DNA of 64,000 nt from Persicitalea sp964500445 (GTDB lineage Bacteria > Bacteroidota > Bacteroidia > Cytophagales > Spirosomataceae). Below, one piece after another: positions 42,343 to 51,178 of the stretch; within the stretch, counting starts at the first letter, position 1, and every line of letters begins with the position of its first letter. The stretch spans positions 62,001 to 126,000 of the forward strand of contig CAZCOG010000008.1 of NCBI GenBank assembly GCA_964500445.1. The letters are read 5' to 3'. The notes beneath the pieces are model-generated. The model did no database searches and was not told where the DNA came from. It was given only the letters and a program-made list of their open reading frames with translations. A program made the translations under genes and the position numbers.

Positions 42343-43017
42343 TTGTATAATTTGCTCCGTTCCGGTTTTGTAATAATAGCGTTTTTGTTGGCTGCCGCTG
42401 GAAGCATGGCGCAAAAAGTGGAGATTGGGGCCAGTTTGGGAGGACTAAATTACAAAGGTGACATTGTACCTGCTTTCAATCCTAGATTTTTTCGACCCGG
42501 AGGAAGTCTTTTTTTTCGGTATAATGTGAGTCGCTCGGTTACCTTACGTACCGAATTAATGATGGGCAGCATCACGGGAGACGATGCTTTCAGTAAAGAT
42601 CCCTTCCAGAAGGCACGTAATCTTTCGTTTCGCACCAAACTGTCGGAAGCCAATCTTGTCACGGAATACAATTTTCTGAATTATGAGGACCGCCGCTTCG
42701 CGCTGAATTGGACGCCTTACGTTTTTGGCGGCATCGGCTATTCTCGCTTTTCTCCCGATCCCAAAACTTCCGACTACCCGACCCAAGGCTGGGTACTTCC
42801 CTATGGTATCGGGGTGAAGTACCAGATAAACCGTCCCTGGAATATTGGTCTGGAATTTGGAACTCGCAAAACTTTTACCGACCATCTCGATAACTTGGGC
42901 GGAACACCCGTTACGACCGTTAAGTTGGATCAGGGCGACATAACTACCAAGGATACTTATTATTATTTGGGCTTTTCGGTAAGTTATACCTTCTACCGTA
43001 TCGTTTGTCCTGAATGA
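42343..43017 (+). CDS. DUF6089-type outer-membrane beta-barrel protein, second paralogue
   Basis: 224 residues from a TTG start; signal peptide NLLRSGFVIIAFLLAAAGSMAQ. Family start KVEIGASLGGLNYKGDIVP, FGGIGYSRFSPDP and C-terminal FSVSYTFYRIVCPE, where a terminal strand again ends with a Cys-Pro pair as in the preceding gene. It overlaps the next gene by 4 nt (ATGA). Confidence 0.8.
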   Translation: MYNLLRSGFVIIAFLLAAAGSMAQKVEIGASLGGLNYKGDIVPAFNPRFFRPGGSLFFRYNVSRSVTLRTELMMGSITGDDAFSKDPFQKARNLSFRTKLSEANLVTEYNFLNYEDRRFALNWTPYVFGGIGYSRFSPDPKTSDYPTQGWVLPYGIGVKYQINRPWNIGLEFGTRKTFTDHLDNLGGTPVTTVKLDQGDITTKDTYYYLGFSVSYTFYRIVCPE

Positions 43018-43565
43018 AAAAAAAAGTTCTACTCCTCAGTGTATTAGCATTGGTCATCCTTGTGGCTGCCGCCTTCATCGGCTACCGCAGCTATACCAAA
43101 TCATTCAGTCCCGAAGCGGTAGCTGAATTCGACCAAAACGGATTGGACATCCGCGTACAGTACTGCCGTCCTGCCAAGAAGGGACGCTTGATCTTCGGCC
43201 GCGAAACGGACAACGCCCTCGTTCCATACGATAGAGTGTGGCGTACCGGAGCCAATGAAGCTACGCTCATCACTTTTTCGAATGATGTAACAGTCGCCGA
43301 GACGCCCGTACCATCGGGTACTTACTCGGTATGGACTGTCCCCGGCCCCGCCAAATGGCAGCTTGTTATCAACCGCGAAACCGGCCAGTGGGGAACCCAA
43401 TACAACGACGGTATGGATTTTGCCCGAATCGAAATACCTATTCGCATCAATCCCCAGGTCACGGAAAATTTCAGAATATTTTTTGAACAAAAGCCCTATG
43501 GAGCTAATATGATCCTTAATTGGGATCAAACTGAGGCGGTTGCTGCTATCCGCCCGGCAGACTAA
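43014..43565 (+). CDS. DUF2911 family exported protein
   Basis: 183 residues with an N-terminal membrane/signal segment (LLLSVLALVILVAAAFIGY) and the DUF2911 core VQYCRPAKKGRLIFGRE, YDRVWRTGANEATLITFSNDV, PSGTYSVWTVPG, LVINRETGQWGTQYN. The function of the family is unknown. Its start overlaps the stop of the DUF6089 gene, showing an operon. Confidence 0.88.
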   Translation: MKKKVLLLSVLALVILVAAAFIGYRSYTKSFSPEAVAEFDQNGLDIRVQYCRPAKKGRLIFGRETDNALVPYDRVWRTGANEATLITFSNDVTVAETPVPSGTYSVWTVPGPAKWQLVINRETGQWGTQYNDGMDFARIEIPIRINPQVTENFRIFFEQKPYGANMILNWDQTEAVAAIRPAD

Positions 43566-43681
43566 GGGTTTAATTGTTAAATTGACCTATTGTTGTGGGA
43601 TTGTGCGGTTAGTGTGTTGATGAATCCTGGTATTCTGACCGTTGACCTTTTCCTGCCTTTCTCTTTTTCTCCCTAGTAAGA

Positions 43682-44581
43682 ATGTTCGTAACTGCCATTG
43701 AAAAAGTTAATCTTTATACCCGCCCCATTAATTTTATTACCCGTTATTATGGTGGCAGTGAGATAGTTCCCGGCTCGGCCACAATGTTTTTTGTGAATGA
43801 ACAGGGAGTTGCAGTTACCTGTAAGCATGTGACTGAGCAGATTGTTCACGGGCAGGCCATTTATAGCCATTTCCTGAAATTCAAAAGCGAACTACGCCGA
43901 TTTGAAAAGGAAAAAAACTACCCCCTTCATCAGAAACGGCTGGAAGACTATTATGGCATGACGAAGGAAACGGTGGTTCGACTGTTACCAAATTTTTTGA
44001 ACTCGATAAGACGAGAACTCACCATAGAAATTACGTCGCACCCCACTCACGATCTGGCTATTATCAAGTTTGCGAATTTTGATGAAAGTTTTTACCAAAG
44101 TCACGCCGTATTCTTACGCAATGGGGATGTGCGACAGGGCCGTTCGCTTTGTCGCCTGGGGTATCCCTTTCCGGAGTTTACCAATTACCGATACAATAAA
44201 GATATGGATGACATTGAATGGACAAGCGAGGGGCGACAGAACTCCCCCAGTTTTCCGCTCGATGGCATCGTGACCCGGCAGATTGGGGACCCTATGACGA
44301 ACAGCGTCCAGGGCATCGAACTTAGTACGCCCGGCCTACGCGGCCAAAGTGGGGGGCCGCTATTCGACAGGCATGGTATTGTGTACGGAATGCAGTCATC
44401 TACCCGGCATCTACATCTTGGCTTTGACCAAATCAATAAGGAAGTTTCCATTGGCGCCAAAAAGCAGCGGGTATCTAACTATCCCTTTCTTAACGTAGGC
44501 CAATGCGTCCACGTCAATGTTATTAAGGATTTTCTTCGGGAAAAGGGGGTGAAATATTATGAGGCCGACCCGCCTCTTTAA
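43682..44581 (+). CDS. Trypsin-like serine protease domain protein without signal peptide
   Basis: 299 residues with a readable S1-type triad: His in VTCKHVTE (about residue 49), Asp in HPTHDLAIIKF (about 123), Ser in LRGQSGGPLFD (about 221). A charged ~60-residue helical insert (FLKFKSELRRFEKEKNYPL) sits between His and Asp. No signal peptide or lipobox is seen, so the protein appears cytoplasmic, unlike DegP/HtrA; no PDZ domain. Upstream spacer holds decayed ATTGTTAA-like octads. Substrate unknown. Confidence 0.8.
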   Translation: MFVTAIEKVNLYTRPINFITRYYGGSEIVPGSATMFFVNEQGVAVTCKHVTEQIVHGQAIYSHFLKFKSELRRFEKEKNYPLHQKRLEDYYGMTKETVVRLLPNFLNSIRRELTIEITSHPTHDLAIIKFANFDESFYQSHAVFLRNGDVRQGRSLCRLGYPFPEFTNYRYNKDMDDIEWTSEGRQNSPSFPLDGIVTRQIGDPMTNSVQGIELSTPGLRGQSGGPLFDRHGIVYGMQSSTRHLHLGFDQINKEVSIGAKKQRVSNYPFLNVGQCVHVNVIKDFLREKGVKYYEADPPL

Positions 44582-44630
44582 GTTTTTAAAGGATAGTAAA
44601 AATAAAAAAGGTCAGCGTAAGTCCTTCGTT

Positions 44631-44662
44631 TTTGGCACAAAAAACAATATCCCCTAACTTTG
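44631..44662 (+). promoter_or_regulatory. Promoter of the PhyH-like dioxygenase gene
   Basis: Textbook Bacteroidota promoter: -33 TTTG, 20-nt spacer, -7 TAACTTTG. The leader to the ATG is about 105 nt. Confidence 0.75.
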
Positions 44663-44773
44663 GAGAAGTGCCGACCTCAAAGGAAACACTTGGCAGAAGA
44701 ACAGCGACGCCTATTCCTGTCTATCCAAAAATGAACAGGTAGTTGGTAGGCAGTTAAACTTTGCACATAATAT

Positions 44774-45595
44774 ATGACCATCGATAAACTCACACTGCTC
44801 AAAGAATTGGAGCAGCCCTATGAATTACCCGAAGCCGCCGTTACGTATTACCAGGAATTCGGCTACGTGAAACTGAAAAATGTTCTGAGTGAGGAATTGC
44901 TGCGGTATTACGGAAAAATCATTACCGATAAGGTTATCGAACTCAACACGCTTACCAAGCCGATGGAGGAGCGCACGACCTACGAAAAAGCGTTCCTGCA
45001 GATCATGAACCTATGGCGAGAGGATGCGGAAGTTAAGGAATTCGCCTTCTCGAAGCGACTGGCCAAAATTGCTACCGATCTTATGGAGGTAAAGGGGGTG
45101 CGGATGTATCATGATCAGGCTTTGTACAAAGAACCCTCCGGCGGTATCACGCCCTGGCACGCCGATCAGTTTTATTGGCCACTATCTACTAATAAAACTA
45201 CTACGGTTTGGATTCCATTGCAAACTACCCCTATGAACATGGGGCCGCTGGCTTTTGCCGAAAAAAGCCAGTCGGTAGAGATTGGCCGGGATCTGGAAAT
45301 CAGTGACGAGAGCGAAGCATATATGGCCACCCAACTCACGCAATTCGAACTCAACGAAACGCCCTTCGAGCTGGGGGAAGTCAGCTTTCATGCGGGCTGG
45401 CTATTCCACCGCGCCGGAGCCAATAAATCCGACGAACCACGTAAGGTGATGACGATGATCTATATGGATAAAGATCAGAAAATCACGGAGCCCACCAATA
45501 AGTATCAGGAAGCCGATTGGAAAACATGGCTCGGCAGCAAAGAAATTGGTACCGTTCCCGACAGCGAATTAAATCCAGTGTTATTTAGCTACTGA
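44774..45595 (+). CDS. Phytanoyl-CoA dioxygenase (PhyH) family protein
   Basis: Fe(II)/2-oxoglutarate-dependent oxygenase, 273 residues. The metal triad is read as HADQFYW (His and Asp, about residues 133-135) and FHRAG (second His, about 215), with a downstream Arg (EPRKVMTMIYM) in the 2-oxoglutarate position. Typical family N-terminus YYQEFGYVKLKNVLSEELL. The substrate cannot be told; bacterial members hydroxylate diverse small molecules. Confidence 0.9.
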   Translation: MTIDKLTLLKELEQPYELPEAAVTYYQEFGYVKLKNVLSEELLRYYGKIITDKVIELNTLTKPMEERTTYEKAFLQIMNLWREDAEVKEFAFSKRLAKIATDLMEVKGVRMYHDQALYKEPSGGITPWHADQFYWPLSTNKTTTVWIPLQTTPMNMGPLAFAEKSQSVEIGRDLEISDESEAYMATQLTQFELNETPFELGEVSFHAGWLFHRAGANKSDEPRKVMTMIYMDKDQKITEPTNKYQEADWKTWLGSKEIGTVPDSELNPVLFSY

Positions 45596-45619
45596 AAACA
45601 AAAAGACAAACCGCGTTTA

Positions 45620-45640
45620 TCATTCATCATTCACCACTCA
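45620..45640 (+). repeat. Three degenerate 7-bp repeats upstream of fabI
   Basis: TCATTCA, TCATTCA, CCACTCA in tandem, separated from the fabI ATG by TAATTA. The unit resembles the CACTCAT array at 38209 read in the TCACTCA register. Confidence 0.6.
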
Positions 45641-45646
45641 TAATTA

Positions 45647-46462
45647 ATGTCCTACGGTTTATTAAAAGGAAAAAAAGGAATCATCTCCGGCGCTTTGGAC
45701 GAAAACTCGATCGCTTGGAAAGTAGCTTTGAAAGCCAAAGAAGAAGGCGCGACCTTCACCCTCACTAATGCCCCCATTGCCATGCGCATGGGCGCCATCA
45801 ACCAGCTCGCCGAGCAGTGCGACGCCAAGGTGATTCCGGCGGATGCTACTTCGACGGAAGATTTGGAAAAACTCTATACCGAGTCGATGGACGCGCTGAG
45901 CGGAAAAGTAGATTTTGTGCTTCACTCCATCGGCATGAGCCCCAACGTACGCAAAGGCCGCGAGTACAATAACCTCAACTACGAGTGGTACATGAAAAGC
46001 GTGGACGTATCGGCGATGTCGTTGCACAAGATGCTGCAATCGGCTGAGAAGCTGGACGCTATCAACGAGTGGGGCTCGGTCGTGGCGCTTTCCTACATCG
46101 CTGCGCAACGGGCATTTCCTTTCTATAATGATATGGCGGATGCCAAAGCGATTCTCGAAAGTATTGCCCGGAGCTACGGCTACCGATATGCCAAGTCGAA
46201 AAAAGTACGGGTGAATACCATTTCACAGTCACCCACGCCCACTACCGCCGGAACGGGCATCGGTGGCTTCGACTCGTTCTTTGCTTTTGCCGAAAAAATG
46301 AGTCCGCTCGGCAACGCCTCCGCCGACGACTGCGCCAACTATGTCATCACGCTCTTCTCGGATCTGACGCGCATGGTTACGATGCAGAATCTCTTTCATG
46401 ATGGAGGCTACTCGACTACCGGCATTTCGAAGGAATTGATGGCCATGATTCAAGGAAAATGA
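45647..46462 (+). CDS. fabI: Enoyl-[acyl-carrier-protein] reductase [NADH]
   Basis: Last step of each fatty-acid elongation cycle. 271 residues of the divergent-SDR FabI type: N-terminal GLLKGKKGIISGALDENSIAW, FVLHSIGMSP, and the active-site pattern with Tyr and Lys in FPFYNDMADAKAILES (Y-x6-K), followed by VRVNTISQSPTPTTAG. The length and the insertions are those of Bacteroidota FabI. It lies immediately after a short heptad array. Confidence 0.95.
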   Translation: MSYGLLKGKKGIISGALDENSIAWKVALKAKEEGATFTLTNAPIAMRMGAINQLAEQCDAKVIPADATSTEDLEKLYTESMDALSGKVDFVLHSIGMSPNVRKGREYNNLNYEWYMKSVDVSAMSLHKMLQSAEKLDAINEWGSVVALSYIAAQRAFPFYNDMADAKAILESIARSYGYRYAKSKKVRVNTISQSPTPTTAGTGIGGFDSFFAFAEKMSPLGNASADDCANYVITLFSDLTRMVTMQNLFHDGGYSTTGISKELMAMIQGK

Positions 46463-46499
46463 CTTTGGAAGCTGGATATTATATTGGCTTCCAGACTTT

Positions 46500-46534
46500 T
46501 CCAACGTCCAGCGTCCAAAATCTAATGTCAAATA
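46500..46534 (+). repeat. Five degenerate TC-N5 heptads abutting the ABC ATPase start
   Basis: TCCAACG, TCCAGCG, TCCAAAA, TCTAATG, TCAAATA, each beginning TC, end exactly where the ATG begins. The units are degenerate, so individually weak; the register and placement match the arrays at ispD, the esterase and fabI. Confidence 0.45.
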
Positions 46535-47215
46535 ATGAATGCCATCCTTACACTTCAAAACGTCAACAAAACCTACCAAAGCGGCGGGCGCGACCTGACG
46601 GTACTTGATAACGTCAGTTTCTCGGTAGAAACCGGCGCAAGCGTAGCCATTGTCGGGCCTTCGGGTAGTGGAAAAACTACCCTGCTCGGCTTGTGCGCGG
46701 GCCTGGACCGTGCCTCGTCAGGTAGCGTGGAACTGCATGGTACCAAGCTTAATGGTCTTACCGAGAATCAACTAGCCGCCCTGCGCAACCGTTACGTAGG
46801 TTTTATTTTTCAGAACTTTCAGTTGATGCCGACCCTCACGGCTATCGAAAACGTGATGGTACCTTTGGAACTGCGGGGCGAGAAAAACGTGCGGCCTGTG
46901 GCCCTGGATTTACTAGATAAAGTCGGTCTGGCCGACCGGTCCCATCACTACCCAACTCAGCTGAGCGGCGGCGAGCAGCAGCGGGTGTCGCTGGCGCGGG
47001 CTTTCTCCAATCAGCCCCAGATCCTCTTCGCCGACGAGCCCACGGGAAACCTGGACGCCGAAACCAGCGAGAAAGTCATCCAACTTCTCTTCGACCTTAA
47101 CCAGCAAGCAGGCACTACGCTCGTTCTTGTCACCCACGATCTTGACCTGGCAGCCCGCACCCAGCGTATTGTGCGGATCAAAGGTGGAAAAATCGTTTCC
47201 GATGCAAGAGTTTAA
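46535..47215 (+). CDS. ABC transporter ATP-binding protein (LolD/YbbA type)
   Basis: 226 residues with Walker A GPSGSGKTTLLG, Q-loop IFQNFQLMPTLTAIENV, signature LSGGEQQRVSLARAF, Walker B ILFADEPTGNLD and H-loop VTHD. It belongs to the MacB/LolD/FtsE group that drives type VII ABC mechanotransmission rather than classical transport. It overlaps the permease gene by 14 nt, so the two form a complex. Confidence 0.94.
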   Translation: MNAILTLQNVNKTYQSGGRDLTVLDNVSFSVETGASVAIVGPSGSGKTTLLGLCAGLDRASSGSVELHGTKLNGLTENQLAALRNRYVGFIFQNFQLMPTLTAIENVMVPLELRGEKNVRPVALDLLDKVGLADRSHHYPTQLSGGEQQRVSLARAFSNQPQILFADEPTGNLDAETSEKVIQLLFDLNQQAGTTLVLVTHDLDLAARTQRIVRIKGGKIVSDARV

Positions 47216-49748
47216 AGAAAGTTTTTCTTTCCCGTGGCTACTAACCATGGCCTGGCGCGACAGCCGCCGCAGCCGTTCGCGGTTGCTGCTGTTCATCTCT
47301 TCGGTGATTCTGGGTATAGCGGCCTTAGTGGCCATTTATTCGCTGGGTGATAATCTCCGGCAAAACATCGACACCCAAGCCGCCGCGCTGCTGGGCGCCG
47401 ACCTGGAAATTTCGGGAAATCAGCCCGCTTCCGCTGAAATCAAACCGCTGCTGGATTCGCTGGGTGAAGATCGCTCGGAGGAGCGGCGCTTTGCTTCAAT
47501 GGTGTATTTTCCCAAAGGCGGCGGCAGCCGCCTGGCGCAAGTTCGGGCACTGGAAGGCAGCTACCCCTATTATGGTGAATTGGAAACTGTTCCTGTCAGC
47601 GCGGGACGTAGTTTCCGGGATAGCCGCCATGCTTTGGTGGATCAAACCTTGATGCTTCAGTACGACGCCAAAGTTGGCGATTCGGTGAAAGTAGGCGAAG
47701 TCACATTCCTCATTGCGGGTACTTTGCTGAAAGCTCCCGGCCAAACGGGCGTGTCGGCTACTGTCGCTCCGGCAGTTTATATTCCGCTGCGCTATCTGGC
47801 ACAGACGGGTCTGGAAGAAAAAGGCAGCCGCATCAATTATTTGTATTTTTTTAAGTACCCTCCAAAGACGGACGTTGAGCAGATCGCAAAAGGGTTGGAA
47901 TCGCGCCTGGATATCGAAGATTTTGATTCCAAAACGGTTGCCAGTCAAAAAGAATCGACGGGACGATCTTTTGAGGATTTGACGCAGTTTCTGGGACTAG
48001 TAGGCTTTATTGCGCTGTTGCTGGGGTGCGTCGGTGTGGCGAGTGCGGTACATATCTACATCCGCGAAAAGCTTAATTCCATCGCTTTGCTGCGCTGCCT
48101 GGGCGTGAAATCCTCGCAGGCATTTGTTATTTATTTAATCCAGATCGTGGGCGTTGGCTTCCTGGGTTCGGTGATTGGAGCCGCGCTGGGGGCGGTTATT
48201 CAGCAGTTTTTGCCACTGGTACTCAAAGATTTCCTTCCCTTTGCCCTCACCACCGAAATCTCCTGGTCGGCCATCGGGCAAGGCGTACTATTGGGGACGA
48301 TCATTTCGATTTTGTTCGCGCTGTTGCCGCTCATTTCGGTACGAAACATCGCGCCGTTGCGGGTACTTCGGGCATCGTTCGAGTCTGCGCCCGTTGACAG
48401 GGACCCATTACGGTGGATGGTGTACGGGCTGATTATCGCATTCATTTTCCTTTTTACCCGCCTCCAGGTCGGTAGCTGGCTCGACGCACTGGTGTTCACC
48501 GTTAGCATTTTGGGCGCATTTTTGTTGCTGCTGGCGATGGCTTCGTTACTCATTTGGCTGGTTCGGCGGTTCTTTCCGTCGTCATGGAGCTACGTGTGGC
48601 GACAGGCGTTGGCCAATCTGCACCGCCCCAACAATCAGACTTCCATCCTGATCGTGTCCATCGGTTTGGGTACGGCGTTCATCTGTACTCTGATTTTGGT
48701 GCAGTCGCTGTTGTTGAAGCGCGTTACGCTTTCCACGAGCGGCAACCAGCCGAATATTGTGCTGTTCGATATCCAGAGCGATCAGCGCGAGGCGGTACTT
48801 AGTCTGGCCGAAAGCCAGGGGCTGCCCATTATTCAGAGCGTTCCGGTAGTGAACATGCGCCTGGAAAAAGTCAACGACGTTACGCCCGCCATCGCACAGA
48901 AAGATACGTCGAACCGCGTGTCGCGCCGGATTTTTGGTCGGGAGTACCGGGTCAGCTACCGCGATACGCTCACGGAATTCGAAGAACTCAAAAGGGGACG
49001 CTGGGAGGGAACGGCTCCTGCCAATGGCCCGGTGCCCATCTCGATGGAAGAGGGTTTTGCCGAACGTAACGGCGTCAAAGTAGGTGATACGCTTACTTTC
49101 AATGTGCAGGGGGCGCTACTAACGACGGTCATCGGTAGTTTGCGGGAAGTAGACTGGAACGGCGTCAGGACGAGTTTCCTGGTACTTTTTCCCAAGGGCG
49201 TTTTGGAAGAGGCCCCGCAGTTTCACGTGTTGCTTACGCGTGTTCCTTCCAGCGAGGGCTCGGCCAATTTTCAGCGGGCCGTGGTGCAGCGTTTTCCCAA
49301 TATTTCCATTATCGACCTGGGGCTCGTGCTGAAAGTACTTGACGAACTACTTGAAAAAATTGGCTTCGTAATTCGCTTTATGGCAGGGTTCAGCATCCTG
49401 ACGGGCCTCATCGTGCTGATCTCCTCAGTACTTATCAGCAAGTACCAGCGCTTGCAGGAGAGCGTATTGCTCCGCACGCTCGGTGCCAGCCGCAGGCAGA
49501 TTTTTGCCATCACGGCTTTGGAGTACTTTTTTCTCGGCGCGCTGGCCGCCGCCACGGGCATCATTCTGGCGTTGGCGGGTAGTTGGGGCTTGGCGAAATT
49601 CACTTTCAAAGTCGATTTCGAACCCCAATTCCTGCCACTGTTGTTAGTTTTCCTAAGCGTTTCCGGCTTAACCGTCCTCATTGGGCTAGTCAATAGCCGC
49701 GGTATTCTGTCGCGGTCGCCGCTGGAAGTGTTGCGTCAGGAGGCGTAG
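47202..49748 (+). CDS. FtsX-like ABC transporter permease (YbbP type)
   Basis: 848 residues from the ATG giving MQEFKESFSFPWLLTMAWRDSR. Layout: TM1 (about 28-48), large periplasmic domain, a block of three TMs (about 265-395), two central TMs (about 415-470), a second domain core with periplasmic part, and three C-terminal TMs (about 730-840). This duplicated FtsX arrangement is that of YbbP. With the preceding ATPase it is probably an envelope lipid or lipoprotein extraction machine; the cargo is not known. The start overlaps the ATPase gene. Confidence 0.92.
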   Translation: MQEFKESFSFPWLLTMAWRDSRRSRSRLLLFISSVILGIAALVAIYSLGDNLRQNIDTQAAALLGADLEISGNQPASAEIKPLLDSLGEDRSEERRFASMVYFPKGGGSRLAQVRALEGSYPYYGELETVPVSAGRSFRDSRHALVDQTLMLQYDAKVGDSVKVGEVTFLIAGTLLKAPGQTGVSATVAPAVYIPLRYLAQTGLEEKGSRINYLYFFKYPPKTDVEQIAKGLESRLDIEDFDSKTVASQKESTGRSFEDLTQFLGLVGFIALLLGCVGVASAVHIYIREKLNSIALLRCLGVKSSQAFVIYLIQIVGVGFLGSVIGAALGAVIQQFLPLVLKDFLPFALTTEISWSAIGQGVLLGTIISILFALLPLISVRNIAPLRVLRASFESAPVDRDPLRWMVYGLIIAFIFLFTRLQVGSWLDALVFTVSILGAFLLLLAMASLLIWLVRRFFPSSWSYVWRQALANLHRPNNQTSILIVSIGLGTAFICTLILVQSLLLKRVTLSTSGNQPNIVLFDIQSDQREAVLSLAESQGLPIIQSVPVVNMRLEKVNDVTPAIAQKDTSNRVSRRIFGREYRVSYRDTLTEFEELKRGRWEGTAPANGPVPISMEEGFAERNGVKVGDTLTFNVQGALLTTVIGSLREVDWNGVRTSFLVLFPKGVLEEAPQFHVLLTRVPSSEGSANFQRAVVQRFPNISIIDLGLVLKVLDELLEKIGFVIRFMAGFSILTGLIVLISSVLISKYQRLQESVLLRTLGASRRQIFAITALEYFFLGALAAATGIILALAGSWGLAKFTFKVDFEPQFLPLLLVFLSVSGLTVLIGLVNSRGILSRSPLEVLRQEA

Positions 49749-49868
49749 AGGGCAAGTCACGGCGATTTAAACCGCCTGTGTCCCGCCCCGCGCGCGTCAG
49801 CCATCGTGGACATCGAATCGCCAGGAACACCGTTAAACACATTGTTACACCCGTTGCTGACGCATATT

Positions 49869-49890
49869 GGGCGAACACACGGGTTCGCCC
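49869..49890. repeat. REP-like palindrome GGGCGAAC/GTTCGCCC
   Basis: Eight-bp perfect inverted repeat with a 6-nt loop, followed by CTAC. GGGCGAAC..GTTCGCCCCTA elements of this form recur as interspersed repeats in many bacterial genomes (general knowledge). It ends 8 nt before the preferred methyltransferase start, and no second copy occurs in this window. Confidence 0.55.
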
Positions 49891-49898
49891 CTACCAGT

Positions 49899-51074
49899 AT
49901 GACCGAAATCAATCAGTACATAAAATCCAGTCTGGCCGATAACACATTCATTAAAGCCCAGTTCAGTGACTACCGGGGCGAGGAGGAGGATTTGAAAAGT
50001 CTTTATCTCAAAAAAGTAATCGTGAAACGGCAGGAGAAGGTTTCCTTCCTGTATCGTTACAGAACCAAAGACGTCACCAAAAATTACCCCCCCGAGGAAG
50101 CAGTGCAGCGGTTAGGTACTTTGGTGGCGGAAAACGGTTTCAGGTCGGGGCAACTTTTTACCTTGGAGCAAGATGTGAAGATTCAGTTTGTCAAGGGAGC
50201 ATTTAGTTTAAGAACAGAAAGCCCCAGCCTCCACGAACTACCCTCATTGGCACACGATAAGCCCAAAAACCGGAAAATTGAAGCTCAAGGCAAAAACTAC
50301 CTGCACGAATTGGGCATCACCGACGCCCAGGGAAAGGTATACAAGAACGCCCAGGACAAGTACAAGCAGATCAACCACTACATCGAAATCCTGAGTTCGC
50401 TGCTCAAAAACCTCCCGGAACGGCCGCAGACCCACATCGTGGACATGGGGGCGGGCAAGGGCTACCTGACCTTTGCGCTTTACGACTACCTGAACAACGT
50501 CCTCGGCAAACCTGCCTGGATTACGGGTGTGGAGTTTCGCAAAGATTTGGTGGATTTGTGCAACGGTATCGTCCAAAAATCGGAGTTCGACGGGCTGCAT
50601 TTTGAAGAAGGAACAATAGAGAACTACCAACCCCAGGAACAGATCAATGTCCTCATTGCCCTCCACGCCTGCGACACCGCTACGGACGAGGCCATCTACC
50701 AGGGCATCACCGCCAATGCCGACCTAATCGTAGTCGCACCTTGTTGTCACAAACAAATCCGCCGGGAAATGGAAAAGAACCGGGTCAAAAACGAACTGGA
50801 TTTTTTGATGAAGCACGGCATTTTTCTGGAACGGCAGGCAGAAATGGTTACCGATGGGCTCCGGGCGCTGATATTGGAGTACCACGGATACGCGACCAAA
50901 GTTTTTGAGTTTATCTCCGATGCGCACACGCCAAAGAATGTGCTGGTGGTGGGTGAAAAGCGACAGCAGGGTATCCCCGATCAGGCCACGATTTTGGAAA
51001 AAATCCAGGCCTCAAAACAGTATTTTGGAATCGGGTATCATCAACTGGAAAGGCTACTCGGCCTGCCTGACTAA
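49899..51074 (+). CDS. METTL25/RRNAD1-like SAM-dependent methyltransferase
   Basis: 391 residues when started at the ATG giving MTEINQYIKSSLADNTFIKA; the frame continues upstream to a GTG (49806), but that part runs through a REP-like palindrome and is unlikely to be coding. The Rossmann core has motif I VDMGAGKGYLTFALYDYL (about residue 185), GVEFRKDLVDLC, and the hallmark ALHACDTATDEAI with APCCHKQIRREM, matching Methyltransf_32 (METTL25/RRNAD1). The N-terminal ~150 residues may bind the substrate, which is unknown; RNA is plausible. Confidence 0.85.
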   Translation: MTEINQYIKSSLADNTFIKAQFSDYRGEEEDLKSLYLKKVIVKRQEKVSFLYRYRTKDVTKNYPPEEAVQRLGTLVAENGFRSGQLFTLEQDVKIQFVKGAFSLRTESPSLHELPSLAHDKPKNRKIEAQGKNYLHELGITDAQGKVYKNAQDKYKQINHYIEILSSLLKNLPERPQTHIVDMGAGKGYLTFALYDYLNNVLGKPAWITGVEFRKDLVDLCNGIVQKSEFDGLHFEEGTIENYQPQEQINVLIALHACDTATDEAIYQGITANADLIVVAPCCHKQIRREMEKNRVKNELDFLMKHGIFLERQAEMVTDGLRALILEYHGYATKVFEFISDAHTPKNVLVVGEKRQQGIPDQATILEKIQASKQYFGIGYHQLERLLGLPD

Positions 51075-51178
51075 CCCGAGGATATCGGAATCAATAAGGG
51101 TAGTTTTTAGAAAAATTTTCTTTTTCTGGTAAATTGTAATCAGCAAATCGCGGATGGTTATCCGGTAGTTTGCACTGT

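Noticed and set aside
43566..43681. ATTGTTAA-type octad array as another start-codon-linked repeat
   Set aside because: The units are too decayed and end about 60 nt before the ATG, so they do not match the heptad arrays.
49806..49898. Longer methyltransferase N-terminus starting at GTG
   Set aside because: The extra 31 codons run through a REP-like palindrome and look non-coding; the ATG at 49899 starts the recognisable protein.
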